A DNA stretch of 64,000 bases from Kluyvera cryocrescens NBRC 102467 (lineage in GTDB: Bacteria > Pseudomonadota > Gammaproteobacteria > Enterobacterales > Enterobacteriaceae): the NCBI RefSeq assembly GCF_001571285.1, contig NZ_BCTM01000001.1, forward strand, positions 186,001 through 250,000. The letters are read 5' to 3'. Both the position numbers and the translations under genes were made by a program. Positions within the stretch are counted from its first letter, which is position 1; each line of letters opens with the position of its first letter. The notes beneath the pieces are model-generated. The model made no database searches and had not been told where the DNA came from. It worked only from the letters and a program-made list of their open reading frames with translations. Positions 33,993 through 44,182 of this stretch are shown piece after piece.

Positions 33993-35216
33993 TTAGCAAA
34001 GCGTATGCAGCAGGCCAGCAAGCTGCCGGTTGATCAGCTGCTGATTAAAATCGGTTTCCACTTTCGCGCGCGCGCGCGCCAGTACCGGCTGCAGGCTCTG
34101 TTGATCCATATGGCCTAAGGCTCGCAGCTTGTCGGCCAGCGCCTTAGGATCGTTCTCGGCCACCAGCCAGCCGGAATGGCCGGAATCGATCAGTTCAGGG
34201 ATGCCGCTGTGCACCGTCGACAGCACCGGGATCCCAACCGCCATTGCTTCCATCAGCGCAACAGGGATCCCTTCCATATCGCCATCTGCACCGGTGACCG
34301 ATGGCAGCAGGAACACATCCGCATCATCCAGCATCGCCTTCACTTCATGGCTCGGCTTAAAGCCGGGCATCTCTACCCGATCTTCCAGTTGATACTGTTC
34401 AATTAACGTGCGCAGGCGCCGTTCCCACGGGCCAATTCCCAGAATGCGGTAGCGAAAGTTAACGCCCTGCTCCTTGAGCTGCCGACAGGCTTCGATCGCC
34501 ACATGCAGCCCTTTCTTCTCGGTTAAACGCGCCACCGAGATAATCTGCAGACACGCGCCGGGGGCTTTTAAAGGGCGCTGTGCAAAGCGCTCCATGTTGA
34601 CGCCCATCCGTGAGACGGTGATTTTATCCGTCGGGCAGCCCATCGCCTGCAGGCGGTCGGCCCACAGCTGGCTTATCGGCAGCATCATGTCGCCGCGGCG
34701 GAAAAGTTGCTGATACTCACCGGTGTAGTGATTGAGCACTTCACGACTGGAGATATCGATCCCGTGAAACACGGTGGCAATTTTGCCGCGAATCACTTCC
34801 AGCTCACGTAGCTTCGCCGCCGTGACGCCCGCAGGGCCAAAGTGTGCGATAAACACGTCAGCCTCAATGGGCGACGGTGTACGGCTGCATATAGATGAAA
34901 GAATGAGGTTACGCGCCTCCTGGCCGTAGCGCTTCATATTGAGCGCCCGCCACACGGCAGAACGATGCAGCCCGCACAGGGTGCTGAATCCGCGGTAGCG
35001 CAGCTTCGCCAGCGCCGTCGGCGGTTCATCCTGCAGCCAGCGCACCTTCTCCGCCAGCCGGTATTTGGTATAGGCCGCGTGGGTGTTGGTTAAATCGCCC
35101 TTTTGCAGGGCGATAATCTCCACGTCGTGTCCCATCTCAATAAACGCCACGATCTGGTTTAAGACAAACGTTTCGGACGCTAACGGGAATTTCAGCAAGA
35201 AGAAACTGACTTTCAT
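33993..35216 (-). CDS. wcaL: Colanic acid glycosyltransferase WcaL
   Basis: A 407-residue GT4 (GT-B fold) glycosyltransferase. N-terminal FFLLKFPLASETFVLNQI is the usual opening of WcaL/AmsK enzymes. The donor-binding region has TEKKGLHVAIEA and EGIPVALMEAMAVGIPVLSTVHSGIPELI (EX7E-type). In E. coli it is one of the transferases that build the colanic-acid repeat, thought to add galactose. It overlaps wcaK by 4 bp. Confidence 0.94.
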   Translation of the reverse strand: MKVSFFLLKFPLASETFVLNQIVAFIEMGHDVEIIALQKGDLTNTHAAYTKYRLAEKVRWLQDEPPTALAKLRYRGFSTLCGLHRSAVWRALNMKRYGQEARNLILSSICSRTPSPIEADVFIAHFGPAGVTAAKLRELEVIRGKIATVFHGIDISSREVLNHYTGEYQQLFRRGDMMLPISQLWADRLQAMGCPTDKITVSRMGVNMERFAQRPLKAPGACLQIISVARLTEKKGLHVAIEACRQLKEQGVNFRYRILGIGPWERRLRTLIEQYQLEDRVEMPGFKPSHEVKAMLDDADVFLLPSVTGADGDMEGIPVALMEAMAVGIPVLSTVHSGIPELIDSGHSGWLVAENDPKALADKLRALGHMDQQSLQPVLARARAKVETDFNQQLINRQLAGLLHTLC

Positions 35217-36496
35217 CGGCCCTCCCGGATACGATTTAACACTGATTCAATCATGGTAAAGCCTTTCTGCCGCTCACCTTCTACCGCCACCGCCACGCGC
35301 TCACCAATCGCTGACAGTTGATTCAGCATGTCGGCCACCACGCCCTGCATGGAACCATCCAGCAGATGACGAATATCGATAGCCATCTCCGGCATCCCCA
35401 ACTGCTGCATAATGCCGGCGGATTTGTGCTCATAGTTAATGGCGATAGCCGGCGTGCCGAAGTTCATCGAGATAATGGCGGAGTGCAGGCGAGTACCGAT
35501 GGTCAGTGAACACGAGGCGAGAATTTTGCCGATCTCCACGTCATTTAGTTCATCCATCGCGATATGGAAGTGCTCGCGATTTTCGACATACTGCGACATA
35601 CGCAGCGCCACCATGCGGTCATCACGGTTGTAGCGGTCGATGCTGGTACAGGTCGACAGCGCCAGCACCTGGTAGCCGTCGGCAATCATGCGGTTTACCA
35701 CCTCGGCAAAGGCTTTCTCATAGGCCTGCTGGGTCGTGCCCAGGCGTTTATCAAACGGCTCCAGCTCGCGCAGCGTAATGGCGACGGTTTTACGCTGCGC
35801 CGTCAGGTTCAGCCAGTGCTGCACCGCGTAGCTCGGTTCAAAGCTGTCGTTGCGATGTTCCACCAGCCAGGCGGTATCAACACCCTGCTCCACTTTGCGG
35901 GTATCAATCTGCGCTTTCACCATCAGCTCGCGGCTGACGGTTTCACGCAAAATTAACGCATTCGTGCGGCCAAAGGCGTAGTTCGCCAGTTGGTTAAAGT
36001 CTGGGTTCTGGAACGGCCCCACGCTGTGGCCAATCATGTAAATAGGTTTATTGGCCATAAAGGCGCACAGCGGATACTCAAAGTGGGTTAAACCGTAAAG
36101 ATCGACATAGTTAGACCCGCCAACCTGGATTATCGCGTCATAATTACCGAGGAAGCGCACAAACTCATGAAACTCTGGCGCAATCTCAAAATTGCGCAGC
36201 TTGCCTTCGCCGGTGACTTTGGCCAGCAAAATTTTGTGCTGGAAGCGACGGCGCAGCACTTTCTTCACGCGCCCGCTCATGCCGGGCGCCGCCTGCTGTT
36301 TCTGACTGAGCTGATACAGCGGATCGGCGATAATCTCACGCCCCTGCAACCAGGAGGAACTTGTCGGGAAACGACTCATCACATCCATCTCAACGTCTGG
36401 CTGCTGGCGGAGTATCGCATCGAGCAGACCACGCATAATGGCGCTATCGCCGCGGTTGCCGCAGGTGTGGTTTCCCAAAATTAATAATTTCATCAT
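35213..36496 (-). CDS. wcaK: Colanic acid pyruvyltransferase WcaK
   Basis: A 427-residue member of the polysaccharide pyruvyltransferase family (CsaB-like). N-terminal LLILGNHTCGNRGDSAIMRGLLDA is the family signature, and a C-terminal donor site segment GTRLHSAIISMNFGTPAIAINYEHKS is conserved. It probably places the pyruvate ketal on the terminal galactose using phosphoenolpyruvate. Start may be 36496 or the adjacent ATG at 36493. Overlaps wcaL. Confidence 0.94.
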   Translation of the reverse strand: MMKLLILGNHTCGNRGDSAIMRGLLDAILRQQPDVEMDVMSRFPTSSSWLQGREIIADPLYQLSQKQQAAPGMSGRVKKVLRRRFQHKILLAKVTGEGKLRNFEIAPEFHEFVRFLGNYDAIIQVGGSNYVDLYGLTHFEYPLCAFMANKPIYMIGHSVGPFQNPDFNQLANYAFGRTNALILRETVSRELMVKAQIDTRKVEQGVDTAWLVEHRNDSFEPSYAVQHWLNLTAQRKTVAITLRELEPFDKRLGTTQQAYEKAFAEVVNRMIADGYQVLALSTCTSIDRYNRDDRMVALRMSQYVENREHFHIAMDELNDVEIGKILASCSLTIGTRLHSAIISMNFGTPAIAINYEHKSAGIMQQLGMPEMAIDIRHLLDGSMQGVVADMLNQLSAIGERVAVAVEGERQKGFTMIESVLNRIREGR

Positions 36497-36523
36497 GGCC
36501 TCATCAAAGGGGTTTCAAGCAAA

Positions 36524-38005
36524 TCAATTAGGAACACGTAATAACGTCTTCATTTTTTCGCTCCGACAGAGCGTTGTTTTAAGTTCAATCAGCAGTGCAT
36601 TGCGAGATAACAGAATCACCAGCGCGAAGCTCACTACGCCTGCCAGGACCTGCAGCGCCAACAGCAGCGGCAGAGACACGCTGCCCTCCAGCAACCGGCC
36701 AACGGCGTAGCTGGTGACAAGCGTCGGCAGAGACAACCGCAGTGGTAGCCACAGGCTGCTCAGGTAGTCACGGTAGCTTGGTCCCAGCACCGGTTTAATC
36801 ATCACGAAGTAGCTCAGAATGGTGTTGATGATTTGCACCAGCAGGAAGCCTAAGGTGACGCCAATCGCGCCGCCGAGCTGCCCGCCGATAATCACCGCAG
36901 GAATAAATAGGAACGTTTTAAAGACGTTGAATTTAAAGCTGATATCAACCCGTGCTTTTGCCATCAGTAGCGAACCAATCGGATTACCGACCGATCGCAG
37001 CAGCCCGACGACGCACAGCAGCTGCAGGATAGGCACGATATGCAGCCACTTTTCGCCAAACACCAGCGGCACGAAGTTATTGCTGACCACCATCAATCCC
37101 AGCAGCGCCGGGAAATTAATAATCCCCACCACCGACAGCAGCTTGTAGAAGTTGATCCGCAGCTTCTGGTTATCGTCCTGAATTTTGGCAAAGGCCGGAA
37201 ACAGCACGCGAGTGATTATCGGATTAAGCTTCATTGGCGGCACTACCGCCACGTTGTAGGCCAGATTGTAGCCGCCGGCGACGCTGGCGCCGAGGATGCG
37301 CGCCAGCGTCAGCGTCGACAGGTTGGTATTGACGTAGTTAATGATGCTATCGGCGGTCAGCCATGCGCCAAAGCGCAGGTTTGGCGCCACGGTCGCCAGC
37401 GAAAAATGCAGTCCTGGACGGTAGATTTTGCGACCAAAATAGCCGAACAGCAGGGTACGCACCGCGCTGTTGACCAGATAACCGAGAATAGCCGTCATGG
37501 CCAGCGGCCAATAGCAGGCGCTAATTACCGTGAAGGTAAACCCGGACAGCACCGCCGCGGTCTCAATCGAACCAATCTTGTTAAATTCCAGTTCTTTTTG
37601 CATTAACGCGCGGAACTGCTGGCCGTGGGGGATCACCACAAACGCCAGCGACAGCATTTTAATCAGCGGCGCCAGATCCGGGTTGTGCAACACGTGGGCG
37701 ATGGTGCCGCTCAGCAGATAAACCGCCGCACACACCACCAGCCCCAGCCCCACGTTCAGCCAGTAGAGCGTGGTCAGCTCCAGATGGCTAATCTCTTTAC
37801 GCTGGATAATCGAGTTGGCAATGCCAAAATCCGACAGCGTGTCCGCCAGCGCAATGATCACCAGTGACACCGTCAACAGGCCAAACTGGTGGCCATCAAA
37901 CAGCCGCGCCAGCACGGTCATCTGTGCCAACCCCAGGCCAATAATGACGACCGTGGCCATCGCTGACCATTTCGCGCCGCTGATGGTTTTTTCTCTCAGG
38001 CCCAT
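36524..38005 (-). CDS. wzxC: Colanic acid flippase WzxC
   Basis: A 493-residue inner-membrane MOP/PST flippase that exports undecaprenyl-linked colanic-acid repeat units. It starts MGLREKTISGAKWSAMATVV and has about twelve to fourteen hydrophobic segments. The core-like base composition contrasts with the AT-rich O-antigen Wzx at 26411-27835. It lies 27 bp upstream of wcaK and 9 bp after wcaJ. Confidence 0.95.
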   Translation of the reverse strand: MGLREKTISGAKWSAMATVVIIGLGLAQMTVLARLFDGHQFGLLTVSLVIIALADTLSDFGIANSIIQRKEISHLELTTLYWLNVGLGLVVCAAVYLLSGTIAHVLHNPDLAPLIKMLSLAFVVIPHGQQFRALMQKELEFNKIGSIETAAVLSGFTFTVISACYWPLAMTAILGYLVNSAVRTLLFGYFGRKIYRPGLHFSLATVAPNLRFGAWLTADSIINYVNTNLSTLTLARILGASVAGGYNLAYNVAVVPPMKLNPIITRVLFPAFAKIQDDNQKLRINFYKLLSVVGIINFPALLGLMVVSNNFVPLVFGEKWLHIVPILQLLCVVGLLRSVGNPIGSLLMAKARVDISFKFNVFKTFLFIPAVIIGGQLGGAIGVTLGFLLVQIINTILSYFVMIKPVLGPSYRDYLSSLWLPLRLSLPTLVTSYAVGRLLEGSVSLPLLLALQVLAGVVSFALVILLSRNALLIELKTTLCRSEKMKTLLRVPN

Positions 38006-38014
38006 GTCACTTCC

Positions 38015-39409
38015 TCAATACGCCGCTTTGTTGACAAAGCCTTTGAATACCGTCAGAAAAACAATTCTGATATCGAGCCACAGGCTCCATTCGCGGATGT
38101 ACTCCAGATCGAACTCCACCCGTTTTTCCATTTTTTCGAGCGTATCGGTTTCCCCGCGCCAGCCGTTGATTTGCGCCCAACCGGTAATCCCGGGTTTCAC
38201 TTTATGGCGCAGCATGTAGCCTTCGATCAGCTGACGATACTGTTCGTTGTGCGCTACCGCATGCGGACGCGGGCCAACGATGGACATGCCGCCGGTAAGC
38301 ACATTAATAAACTGCGGCAGCTCATCAAGCGAGGTGCGGCGCAGGAAGTTACCAACGCGGGTCACGCGCGGATCGTTCTGCGTCGCCTGGGTGACGATCG
38401 TGTCATTCTCCATCACCTTCATAGAGCGGAATTTCCACACTTTGATAGGCTTACCGTCCATGCCGTAGCGGGTCTGGCGGAAAATAATCGGCCCTGGTGA
38501 TGTCAGCTTCACCGCCAGCGCGATGCAGCACAGCGCCGGTGAAATGAGCAGCAGAATGCACAGCGCCAGCACAATATCCTCGAGGCGTTTGATGATGCGG
38601 TTAACCCCGGACAGCGGCGTGTCGTACAGCGGTACCAGCGGAATACCGTTAACCACTTCCACGCGGGAGTGAAGAATATTGAAGGTGAACACATCCGGGA
38701 TCAGCAGCACCGAGCAGGTGGTGTCCGCCAGATCGCGCACCAGATTTTTGATATCGCTCTCTTCCTGCATCGTCATCGAGATATAGACGTTATGAATTTT
38801 TCCGCTGCGGGCGTCTTCGCGCAGTTGCTCCAGGTTGCCCATCCAGTCGGCATTCACGCCGCCGGGTTTGGCGTCGTAATAGCTGCCGACCACCTCATAG
38901 CCGAGCCACGGCTGATTACGGAAACTCTCCAGCAGTTCCTGGCCTTCCGGCATATCGCCGGCCACCGCCACGTAGCGCGTGTTGTAGCCACGGTGACGCA
39001 GCACGCCTGCGCCATAGCGAATGAACGCGCGGCTCGCCAGCATGCCGACGGTACTCAGCAGATACCACGCCAGCCACATGCCGAAGTTGGTATTAAAATC
39101 GTCGTTGAACGCCAGCAGGCCTGCGGCAAACACCAGGCTCAGCGTCCAGTTTTGCAACAGCAGCAGCAGTTCCGTCGTAATGCGAACGCCGCGCCAGGAG
39201 CGATAAAAATCGGTGATGCCACCAATCATCTGGAACACCACCAGCGTGACCAGCGCCATCAGCAAATGCAGGTACAAAAACGGCAGCGCGACGGCCTGAC
39301 ATACCAGCCACAGTCCACCCAACATGATGGTGATGTCTGAAAAACGCTGCACCATTGAGATTAACGATGCATTCGTTTTGGCTCGTTCGCGCTTTATTAG
39401 AGTCGTCAT
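38015..39409 (-). CDS. wcaJ: Undecaprenyl-phosphate glucose phosphotransferase WcaJ
   Basis: A 464-residue polyisoprenyl-phosphate hexose-1-phosphate transferase that starts the colanic-acid repeat by moving glucose-1-phosphate onto undecaprenyl phosphate. It has four N-terminal membrane helices, a central Rossmann-like CoA-binding-type domain, a re-entrant helix (ILLLISPALCCIALAVKL), and the C-terminal catalytic domain with KVWKFRSMK, SLDELPQ and SIVGPRP. I chose the ATG at 39409 (MTTLIKRERAK), as in E. coli. The frame stays open upstream to 39562, but those codons lie in the palindromic element between wcaJ and cpsG. Confidence 0.95.
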   Translation of the reverse strand: MTTLIKRERAKTNASLISMVQRFSDITIMLGGLWLVCQAVALPFLYLHLLMALVTLVVFQMIGGITDFYRSWRGVRITTELLLLLQNWTLSLVFAAGLLAFNDDFNTNFGMWLAWYLLSTVGMLASRAFIRYGAGVLRHRGYNTRYVAVAGDMPEGQELLESFRNQPWLGYEVVGSYYDAKPGGVNADWMGNLEQLREDARSGKIHNVYISMTMQEESDIKNLVRDLADTTCSVLLIPDVFTFNILHSRVEVVNGIPLVPLYDTPLSGVNRIIKRLEDIVLALCILLLISPALCCIALAVKLTSPGPIIFRQTRYGMDGKPIKVWKFRSMKVMENDTIVTQATQNDPRVTRVGNFLRRTSLDELPQFINVLTGGMSIVGPRPHAVAHNEQYRQLIEGYMLRHKVKPGITGWAQINGWRGETDTLEKMEKRVEFDLEYIREWSLWLDIRIVFLTVFKGFVNKAAY

Positions 39410-39425
39410 CGTTGGTCCTATTTCG

Positions 39426-39556
39426 TCTGTTAATCCCCTTCCCCAGCCTCCTCCCGGATTAACGAGGGAGAAAACCGCACCACTCATCTCCTCAACCTGC
39501 ACAGGATCACCGCGAGTGGCTTCTCTCCCCATGGGGAGAGATTGAGGGAAAAGGGG
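39426..39556. repeat. Palindromic intergenic element A, between cpsG and wcaJ
   Basis: About 130 bp of C/G-run-rich DNA with several inverted repeats. There is a perfect 18-bp palindrome CTCTCCCCATGGGGAGAG (39523-39540), CTCCC/GGGAG arms near 39450-39470, and outer arms CCCCTTCCCC / GGGAAAAGGGG at the two ends. It resembles element B at 51397-51501 in layout and in its 3' half. It looks like a short structured intergenic repeat (REP/MITE-like) inserted in the operon. It splits the otherwise tight cpsG-wcaJ junction and could fold in mRNA. Confidence 0.7.
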
Positions 39557-39562
39557 CTCCAA

Positions 39563-40933
39563 TTACTGATTTAGCAACGCCAGAATGTCCTGCGTTCGCG
39601 CCTGCATCAGGGGTGAGTTACCGCGCGACTCGACGTTCAATCGCACCACCGGTTCGGTGTTGGAAGAACGCAGGTTGAAGCGCCAGTCGGCAAACGCCAG
39701 GCTAATGCCGTCGGTGCGGTCAATCTCCAGCGCACTGCCGGCAAAATGGGCTTCAACGCGGGCAATCGCCGCACCTGGTTCCGCCAGCTTACTGTTGATT
39801 TCACCGCTGGCCGGGAATGCGGCCATTCGGTCACGCACCAGTTCGCCCAGCGTTTTGCCCTTCAGGCACAGCAGTTCGCTCACCAGCAGCCACGGGATCA
39901 TGCCGCTGTCGCAGTAGGCGAAATCACGGAAGTAGTGATGGGCGCTCATCTCGCCGCCGTATACTGCATCGTCCTGGCGCATCCGCTCTTTGATAAACGC
40001 ATGGCCGGTTTTTGACATCACCGGCGTGCCGCCCGCCGCCGTCACCACATCGACCGTGTTCCACGACAGGCGCGGGTCGTGAATAATGCGCGCACCGGGG
40101 TTCTTCTCGAGGAACGCTTCCGCCAACAGGCCAACAATGTAGTAGCCCTCGATAAACTGCCCTTTTTCGTCGAACAGGAAACAGCGGTCAAAATCACCGT
40201 CAAAAGCGATGCCCATATCGGCACCGTATTTGATCACCGCATCGCGGGTATCATCGCGACACTCCGGCAGCAGCGGGTTAGGAATACCGTGAGGGAAAGT
40301 GCCGTCCGGGGTGTTATGGACTTTAATCAGGCTCACCGGCACGTTCAGCGCCTTAAAGCGGGCTTCCAGCGCATCAATCACCGGGCCCGCCGCGCCGTTA
40401 CCGGAGTTCACCACCAGCTTCAGCGGCGTCAGGTTTTTGACATCGATATAGCCCAGCAGGTGATCGATATAGGCGTCCTGAAGATTGATGTTCTGGTAGC
40501 TGCCGCGCTGGTTTTCATCCACCGGCGGGAAGTCATTGGCCTCGGCCAGACGCTGCACATCGCGCAGGCCGGTATCGCCGCTGATCGGGCGCGCGCCTTC
40601 ACGCACCAGCTTCATGCCGTTGTAGTCCATCGGATTGTGGCTGGCGGTGACTTCAATGCCACCGTCTACGCCAAGATGGAAAGTGGCAAAATAAATTTCT
40701 TCCGTCCCGGAAAGGCCGATGTCCAGAACATCGACGCCCGCGTCGCGCAGACCGCGCGCCAGCGCCATCTTTAACGCCTCGCTGGTCAGTCGTACATCGC
40801 CGCCCAGCACGATGGTTTTCGGCTTCAGGTATTCGCCGTAGGCGCGGCCAATGCGCCACGCGATATCTTCGTTGAGCTCTTCGCCCAGCTTGCCGCGGAT
40901 GTCGTAGGCTTTAAAACAGGTTAATTTTTTCAT
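39563..40933 (-). CDS. cpsG: Phosphomannomutase, colanic-acid copy
   Basis: A 456-residue phosphohexomutase that makes mannose 1-phosphate for GDP-mannose and then GDP-fucose. The same catalytic landmarks as the O-antigen copy are present: [22 protein letters not shown] and [11 protein letters not shown] chose the ATG at 40933 ([15 protein letters not shown]), aligning with the paralogue at 17250-18620. The two proteins differ at only a small number of sites, mostly near both ends. It lies about 106 bp after cpsB. Confidence 0.96.
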   Translation of the reverse strand: MKKLTCFKAYDIRGKLGEELNEDIAWRIGRAYGEYLKPKTIVLGGDVRLTSEALKMALARGLRDAGVDVLDIGLSGTEEIYFATFHLGVDGGIEVTASHNPMDYNGMKLVREGARPISGDTGLRDVQRLAEANDFPPVDENQRGSYQNINLQDAYIDHLLGYIDVKNLTPLKLVVNSGNGAAGPVIDALEARFKALNVPVSLIKVHNTPDGTFPHGIPNPLLPECRDDTRDAVIKYGADMGIAFDGDFDRCFLFDEKGQFIEGYYIVGLLAEAFLEKNPGARIIHDPRLSWNTVDVVTAAGGTPVMSKTGHAFIKERMRQDDAVYGGEMSAHHYFRDFAYCDSGMIPWLLVSELLCLKGKTLGELVRDRMAAFPASGEINSKLAEPGAAIARVEAHFAGSALEIDRTDGISLAFADWRFNLRSSNTEPVVRLNVESRGNSPLMQARTQDILALLNQ

Positions 40934-41039
40934 GTTTTTACCTTTCTTCAGGCAACAGTTGGCCCTAACCACAAGGGTCACACTTTTTACGATTCATGAT
41001 TTGCCGGATAACGCGACGCGTCCCGGCACGGTCAGCGCG

Positions 41040-42476
41040 TTAAACTCGCCCGTAGCGGTCCTGGAAACGCACCACATCGTCCTCTTCCAGATAGGCGCCG
41101 GAGCGCACTTCAATCAGGTCGAGCGGGATTTTCCCCGGGTTTTCCAGGCAGTGGGTGACGCCGAGCGGAATGTAGATTGATTCGTTTTCGCCCAGCAGCT
41201 TGATCTCATCATTAAGGGTGACTTTGGCGGTCCCGGCCACGACGATCCAGTGTTCTGCCCGGTGATGATGCATTTGCAGCGACAGCCCTTCGCCCGGCTT
41301 CACGGTAATGCGCTTCACCTGATAGCGGTCGCCAGAATCGATGGAGTCATATTTTCCCCACGGGCGATACACCTCGCGGTGAATATGGTGTTCGTGACGG
41401 CCATCGGCTTTAATCCTCTCGACCACCTTTTTCACGTCCTGCACGGCGTTGCGATCGGCGATAAGCACCGCGTCTTTGGTTTGCACCACCACCAAATCCT
41501 TTACCCCGATGGTCGTCACCAGCCCCGACTCGGCGTATATGTAGCTGTTTTCGGTTTTATGGCTGATCACGTCGCCGTGGTGGACGTTGCCTTCCGCCGA
41601 GTGGTTGCTGATTTCCCACAGCGATGACCACGAACCCACGTCGCTCCAACCGGCATCCATCGGTACCACAACCGCATCGGCCGTGCGCTCCATCACCGCA
41701 TAGTCGATTGACTCGTCCGGGCAGCTCAGGAAGGCTTCTTCATCGACGCGGATAAAATCAAGATCCGGGTCGGTAATATCCATCGCCTTCTCGCAGGCGC
41801 TGAGAATATCCGGGCGATATTTACCCAGTTCCTCCAGGTAACGACCGGCGCGGAACAAGAACATGCCGCTATTCCAGTAGTATTCGCCGCAGGCCACGTA
41901 GGCCTGAGCCGTTTCAAGATTCGGTTTTTCGACAAACTGCGCGACTTCAAAAGCCAGCGTATCGTCAACGCCTAGACTGACCTCGCCGCGACGAATATAG
42001 CCATAGCCGGTTTCCGGCAGCGACGGCACGATACCGAAGGTCACCAGCTTGCCGCTTTCGGCATACGGCGTGGCTTCACGCACTGCGGCGCGAAACGCAT
42101 CTTCATTCTGAATTACATGGTCCGCCGCCAGGACCAGCATCAGCGGGTCGTTTTCCGGTTCACGGCGTTTTGCCGCCAGCGCCGCCAGCGCAATCGCCGG
42201 CGCGGTATTTCTCCCCGCGGGTTCCAGAATGATATTCTCGGTCAGCTTATTCAGCTGATGTAGCTGCTCGGCCACAATAAATCGGTGCTGCTCATTGCAG
42301 ATCACCACCGGGCTCGCGCACTTCACGCCTTCCAGACGATTCACCGTCGCTTGCAGCATGGTCATATCGCCTTTCAGGCACAGGAACTGCTTAGGATAAA
42401 GCACTCGGGACAACGGCCACAGGCGGCTGCCCGAGCCACCGGCCATCACGACCGGGAAAAGCGTAGAATGACTCAT
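41040..42476 (-). CDS. cpsB: Mannose-1-phosphate guanylyltransferase, colanic-acid copy
   Basis: A 478-residue GDP-mannose pyrophosphorylase. N-terminal [22 protein letters not shown] is the catalytic signature; the C-terminal cupin part has [16 protein letters not shown]. It supplies GDP-mannose to Gmd. Base composition is core-like, in contrast to manC of the O-antigen cluster, with which it shares fold and length but far fewer identical residues than the two manB copies share. It follows wcaI by 3 bp. Confidence 0.96.
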   Translation of the reverse strand: MSHSTLFPVVMAGGSGSRLWPLSRVLYPKQFLCLKGDMTMLQATVNRLEGVKCASPVVICNEQHRFIVAEQLHQLNKLTENIILEPAGRNTAPAIALAALAAKRREPENDPLMLVLAADHVIQNEDAFRAAVREATPYAESGKLVTFGIVPSLPETGYGYIRRGEVSLGVDDTLAFEVAQFVEKPNLETAQAYVACGEYYWNSGMFLFRAGRYLEELGKYRPDILSACEKAMDITDPDLDFIRVDEEAFLSCPDESIDYAVMERTADAVVVPMDAGWSDVGSWSSLWEISNHSAEGNVHHGDVISHKTENSYIYAESGLVTTIGVKDLVVVQTKDAVLIADRNAVQDVKKVVERIKADGRHEHHIHREVYRPWGKYDSIDSGDRYQVKRITVKPGEGLSLQMHHHRAEHWIVVAGTAKVTLNDEIKLLGENESIYIPLGVTHCLENPGKIPLDLIEVRSGAYLEEDDVVRFQDRYGRV

Positions 42477-42479
42477 CGT

Positions 42480-43703
42480 TTAACCCCGAATATCAGCAAT
42501 AAATTGGTTAAGAACGTGCTCTTTATCGAGCGCGCGTTCTGCCCAGTCTCGGGCGACAGCATTTTGTTTTGGCATCATCAGCGCCTGTTCAATCCCTTCC
42601 ACTAACGCCGGAACCGATTCAGGCGTGACGCATACGGCAATGCCCGGATTGTCTTGACACAGTTGGCCAAGCTCGGTGTCGGCTTCGGCGGTGATGACTG
42701 CATTCCCGCCTACCGCCAGAATATTGGTCAGCTTGGAGGGCAACACGGCATCGGCCGCGCCGCGCTTTTGAATCACCAGATGGCAATCACCTATTGCCAG
42801 CAGCGCCGGTAAATCTTCATATGATTGCAGCGGCAAAAACTTGACGTTCTCCAGCCCGCGTTCAGCCGCCAGTTTTTCCAGTCTCGCCTTGCCGCCGCCC
42901 TGGCCGACAATCACAAACAGCCACGGTTGTTCGCGGAGCTGGTCGGCGGCGTCAATCACGCTCTCCAGCCCCTGTTTTTCCCCGATATTGCCGGAGTAGA
43001 GAATGATTTTTCGCGCGTCGTCTAAACCCAAACGCTGGCGTAAAGCGATAACCAACGTTTCCGGGACGTCGCGGAAACGGGCGACTTCGGACCAGTTAGG
43101 GAAGAAAATCACCTTCTCTGCCGGCACCCCTTTTTCACAGGCCTTATTCATCATGGAGCGTGAGATCGTCGACACGTTATCGACGTTATGCAGGCCGCTG
43201 CGTTCAAACGCGCTGGCGAGCTTCGCTACCTTGCCAGACTTACCTTTACCCGCCATTCCCAGCCCGAGCATGGCGTCCACTTCATAATCCTGAATATGCA
43301 GCAGCGTGCGCGCACCGGAGAGTTTCGCTAACAGGCGCATCCCCGGCGTGCAGAACAGGGTCGGCACTACGCCGATAATGCGATCCGGCTTCCAGCGACG
43401 CTGGGCCATCAGCGGGAAGAAGCTGCTCAGCGCAAAGCTGCCCAGATGCATTAACCGCTTGAGGGTCGACGGCTGTTTCGGTACGTACAGCGGACAGCGC
43501 CACACGGTGGCATCGCCCTCTTCCCGGCGGTAGCGCCAGCTTGAATAGTTCACGCCAACCTGCCATTCCGGATAGTACGGCGGCGCGGTAATCACCCGCA
43601 CCTCGTGGCCCTGACGCGCCATCCACTCCACCATTTCGCCGGTGTACTTACCGATACCGGTCAATTCAGGCGAGTAATTAATGCCATACACCAGAATTTT
43701 CAT
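42480..43703 (-). CDS. wcaI: Colanic acid glycosyltransferase WcaI
   Basis: A 407-residue GT4 glycosyltransferase. N-terminal [22 protein letters not shown] carries the glycine-rich acceptor loop. The middle has [21 protein letters not shown] and the donor site has [21 protein letters not shown]. In E. coli WcaI is thought to add the first fucose to Und-PP-glucose. Overlaps gmm by 4 bp. Confidence 0.95.
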   Translation of the reverse strand: MKILVYGINYSPELTGIGKYTGEMVEWMARQGHEVRVITAPPYYPEWQVGVNYSSWRYRREEGDATVWRCPLYVPKQPSTLKRLMHLGSFALSSFFPLMAQRRWKPDRIIGVVPTLFCTPGMRLLAKLSGARTLLHIQDYEVDAMLGLGMAGKGKSGKVAKLASAFERSGLHNVDNVSTISRSMMNKACEKGVPAEKVIFFPNWSEVARFRDVPETLVIALRQRLGLDDARKIILYSGNIGEKQGLESVIDAADQLREQPWLFVIVGQGGGKARLEKLAAERGLENVKFLPLQSYEDLPALLAIGDCHLVIQKRGAADAVLPSKLTNILAVGGNAVITAEADTELGQLCQDNPGIAVCVTPESVPALVEGIEQALMMPKQNAVARDWAERALDKEHVLNQFIADIRG

Positions 43704-44179
43704 AGACCCGGTACCTCAGCCATTTTGTCGACGCGGAAATAGGCGCGGCTGTTGTCATGAACGTTGTCCGCCTCCAGCAGCGCCTGCGGGGTAAGCCAAC
43801 GGTATTCGTTATGCTGAGCCGCCGGCAGCGTGAGGGTGTCGGCATCCACCTGCACACGGAATCCCAGCACAATGTAGTGCGTGGAAAAATCCGTGCCGGA
43901 GAAGTTGTCATCATAGAAATGCTGCCAGACGCCGTAGAAGCGGCCCGCCGTCATTGGCAGGCTCAGCCCCAGTTCAGCTTCAGTCAGACGAGCAAACGCC
44001 TCGGCCAGCGGTTCATCCTTTTGTACACGACCGCCAGGCACAAACCAAAAACCCTGCGCCGGACGGTTGGTACGTTTGCCCAGCAGAATCTCGCCCTGCG
44101 CGTTCTCGACGATCAAATCGATAGAGATAAGCGGCGTAGACTGCACGACGGTGGCAAAAGCTTGCTGGCTAAGAAACAT
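43700..44179 (-). CDS. gmm: GDP-mannose mannosyl hydrolase
   Basis: A 159-residue member of the Nudix superfamily that hydrolyses GDP-mannose or GDP-glucose to GDP and sugar, cleaving at carbon rather than phosphorus. The degenerate Nudix box is [23 protein letters not shown], shown here only as its position (about residues 50-72); the canonical glutamates are partly missing, as in known Gmm. The substrate region [15 protein letters not shown] precedes it. It may control GDP-mannose flow into fucose. It lies 3 bp after fcl. Confidence 0.95.
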   Translation of the reverse strand: MFLSQQAFATVVQSTPLISIDLIVENAQGEILLGKRTNRPAQGFWFVPGGRVQKDEPLAEAFARLTEAELGLSLPMTAGRFYGVWQHFYDDNFSGTDFSTHYIVLGFRVQVDADTLTLPAAQHNEYRWLTPQALLEADNVHDNSRAYFRVDKMAEVPGL

Positions 44180-44182
44180 CGG

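Noticed and set aside
40079-40774. Long plus-strand ORF opposite cpsG, with a twin opposite manB at 17766-18449
   Set aside because: They exist twice only because the two manB copies are nearly identical; both are shadows.
17250-42476. Duplicated manC-manB genes as a sign of a mobile composite element
   Set aside because: No insertion sequences, direct repeats or transposase genes flank either copy. One pair in each polysaccharide locus is the normal enterobacterial arrangement.
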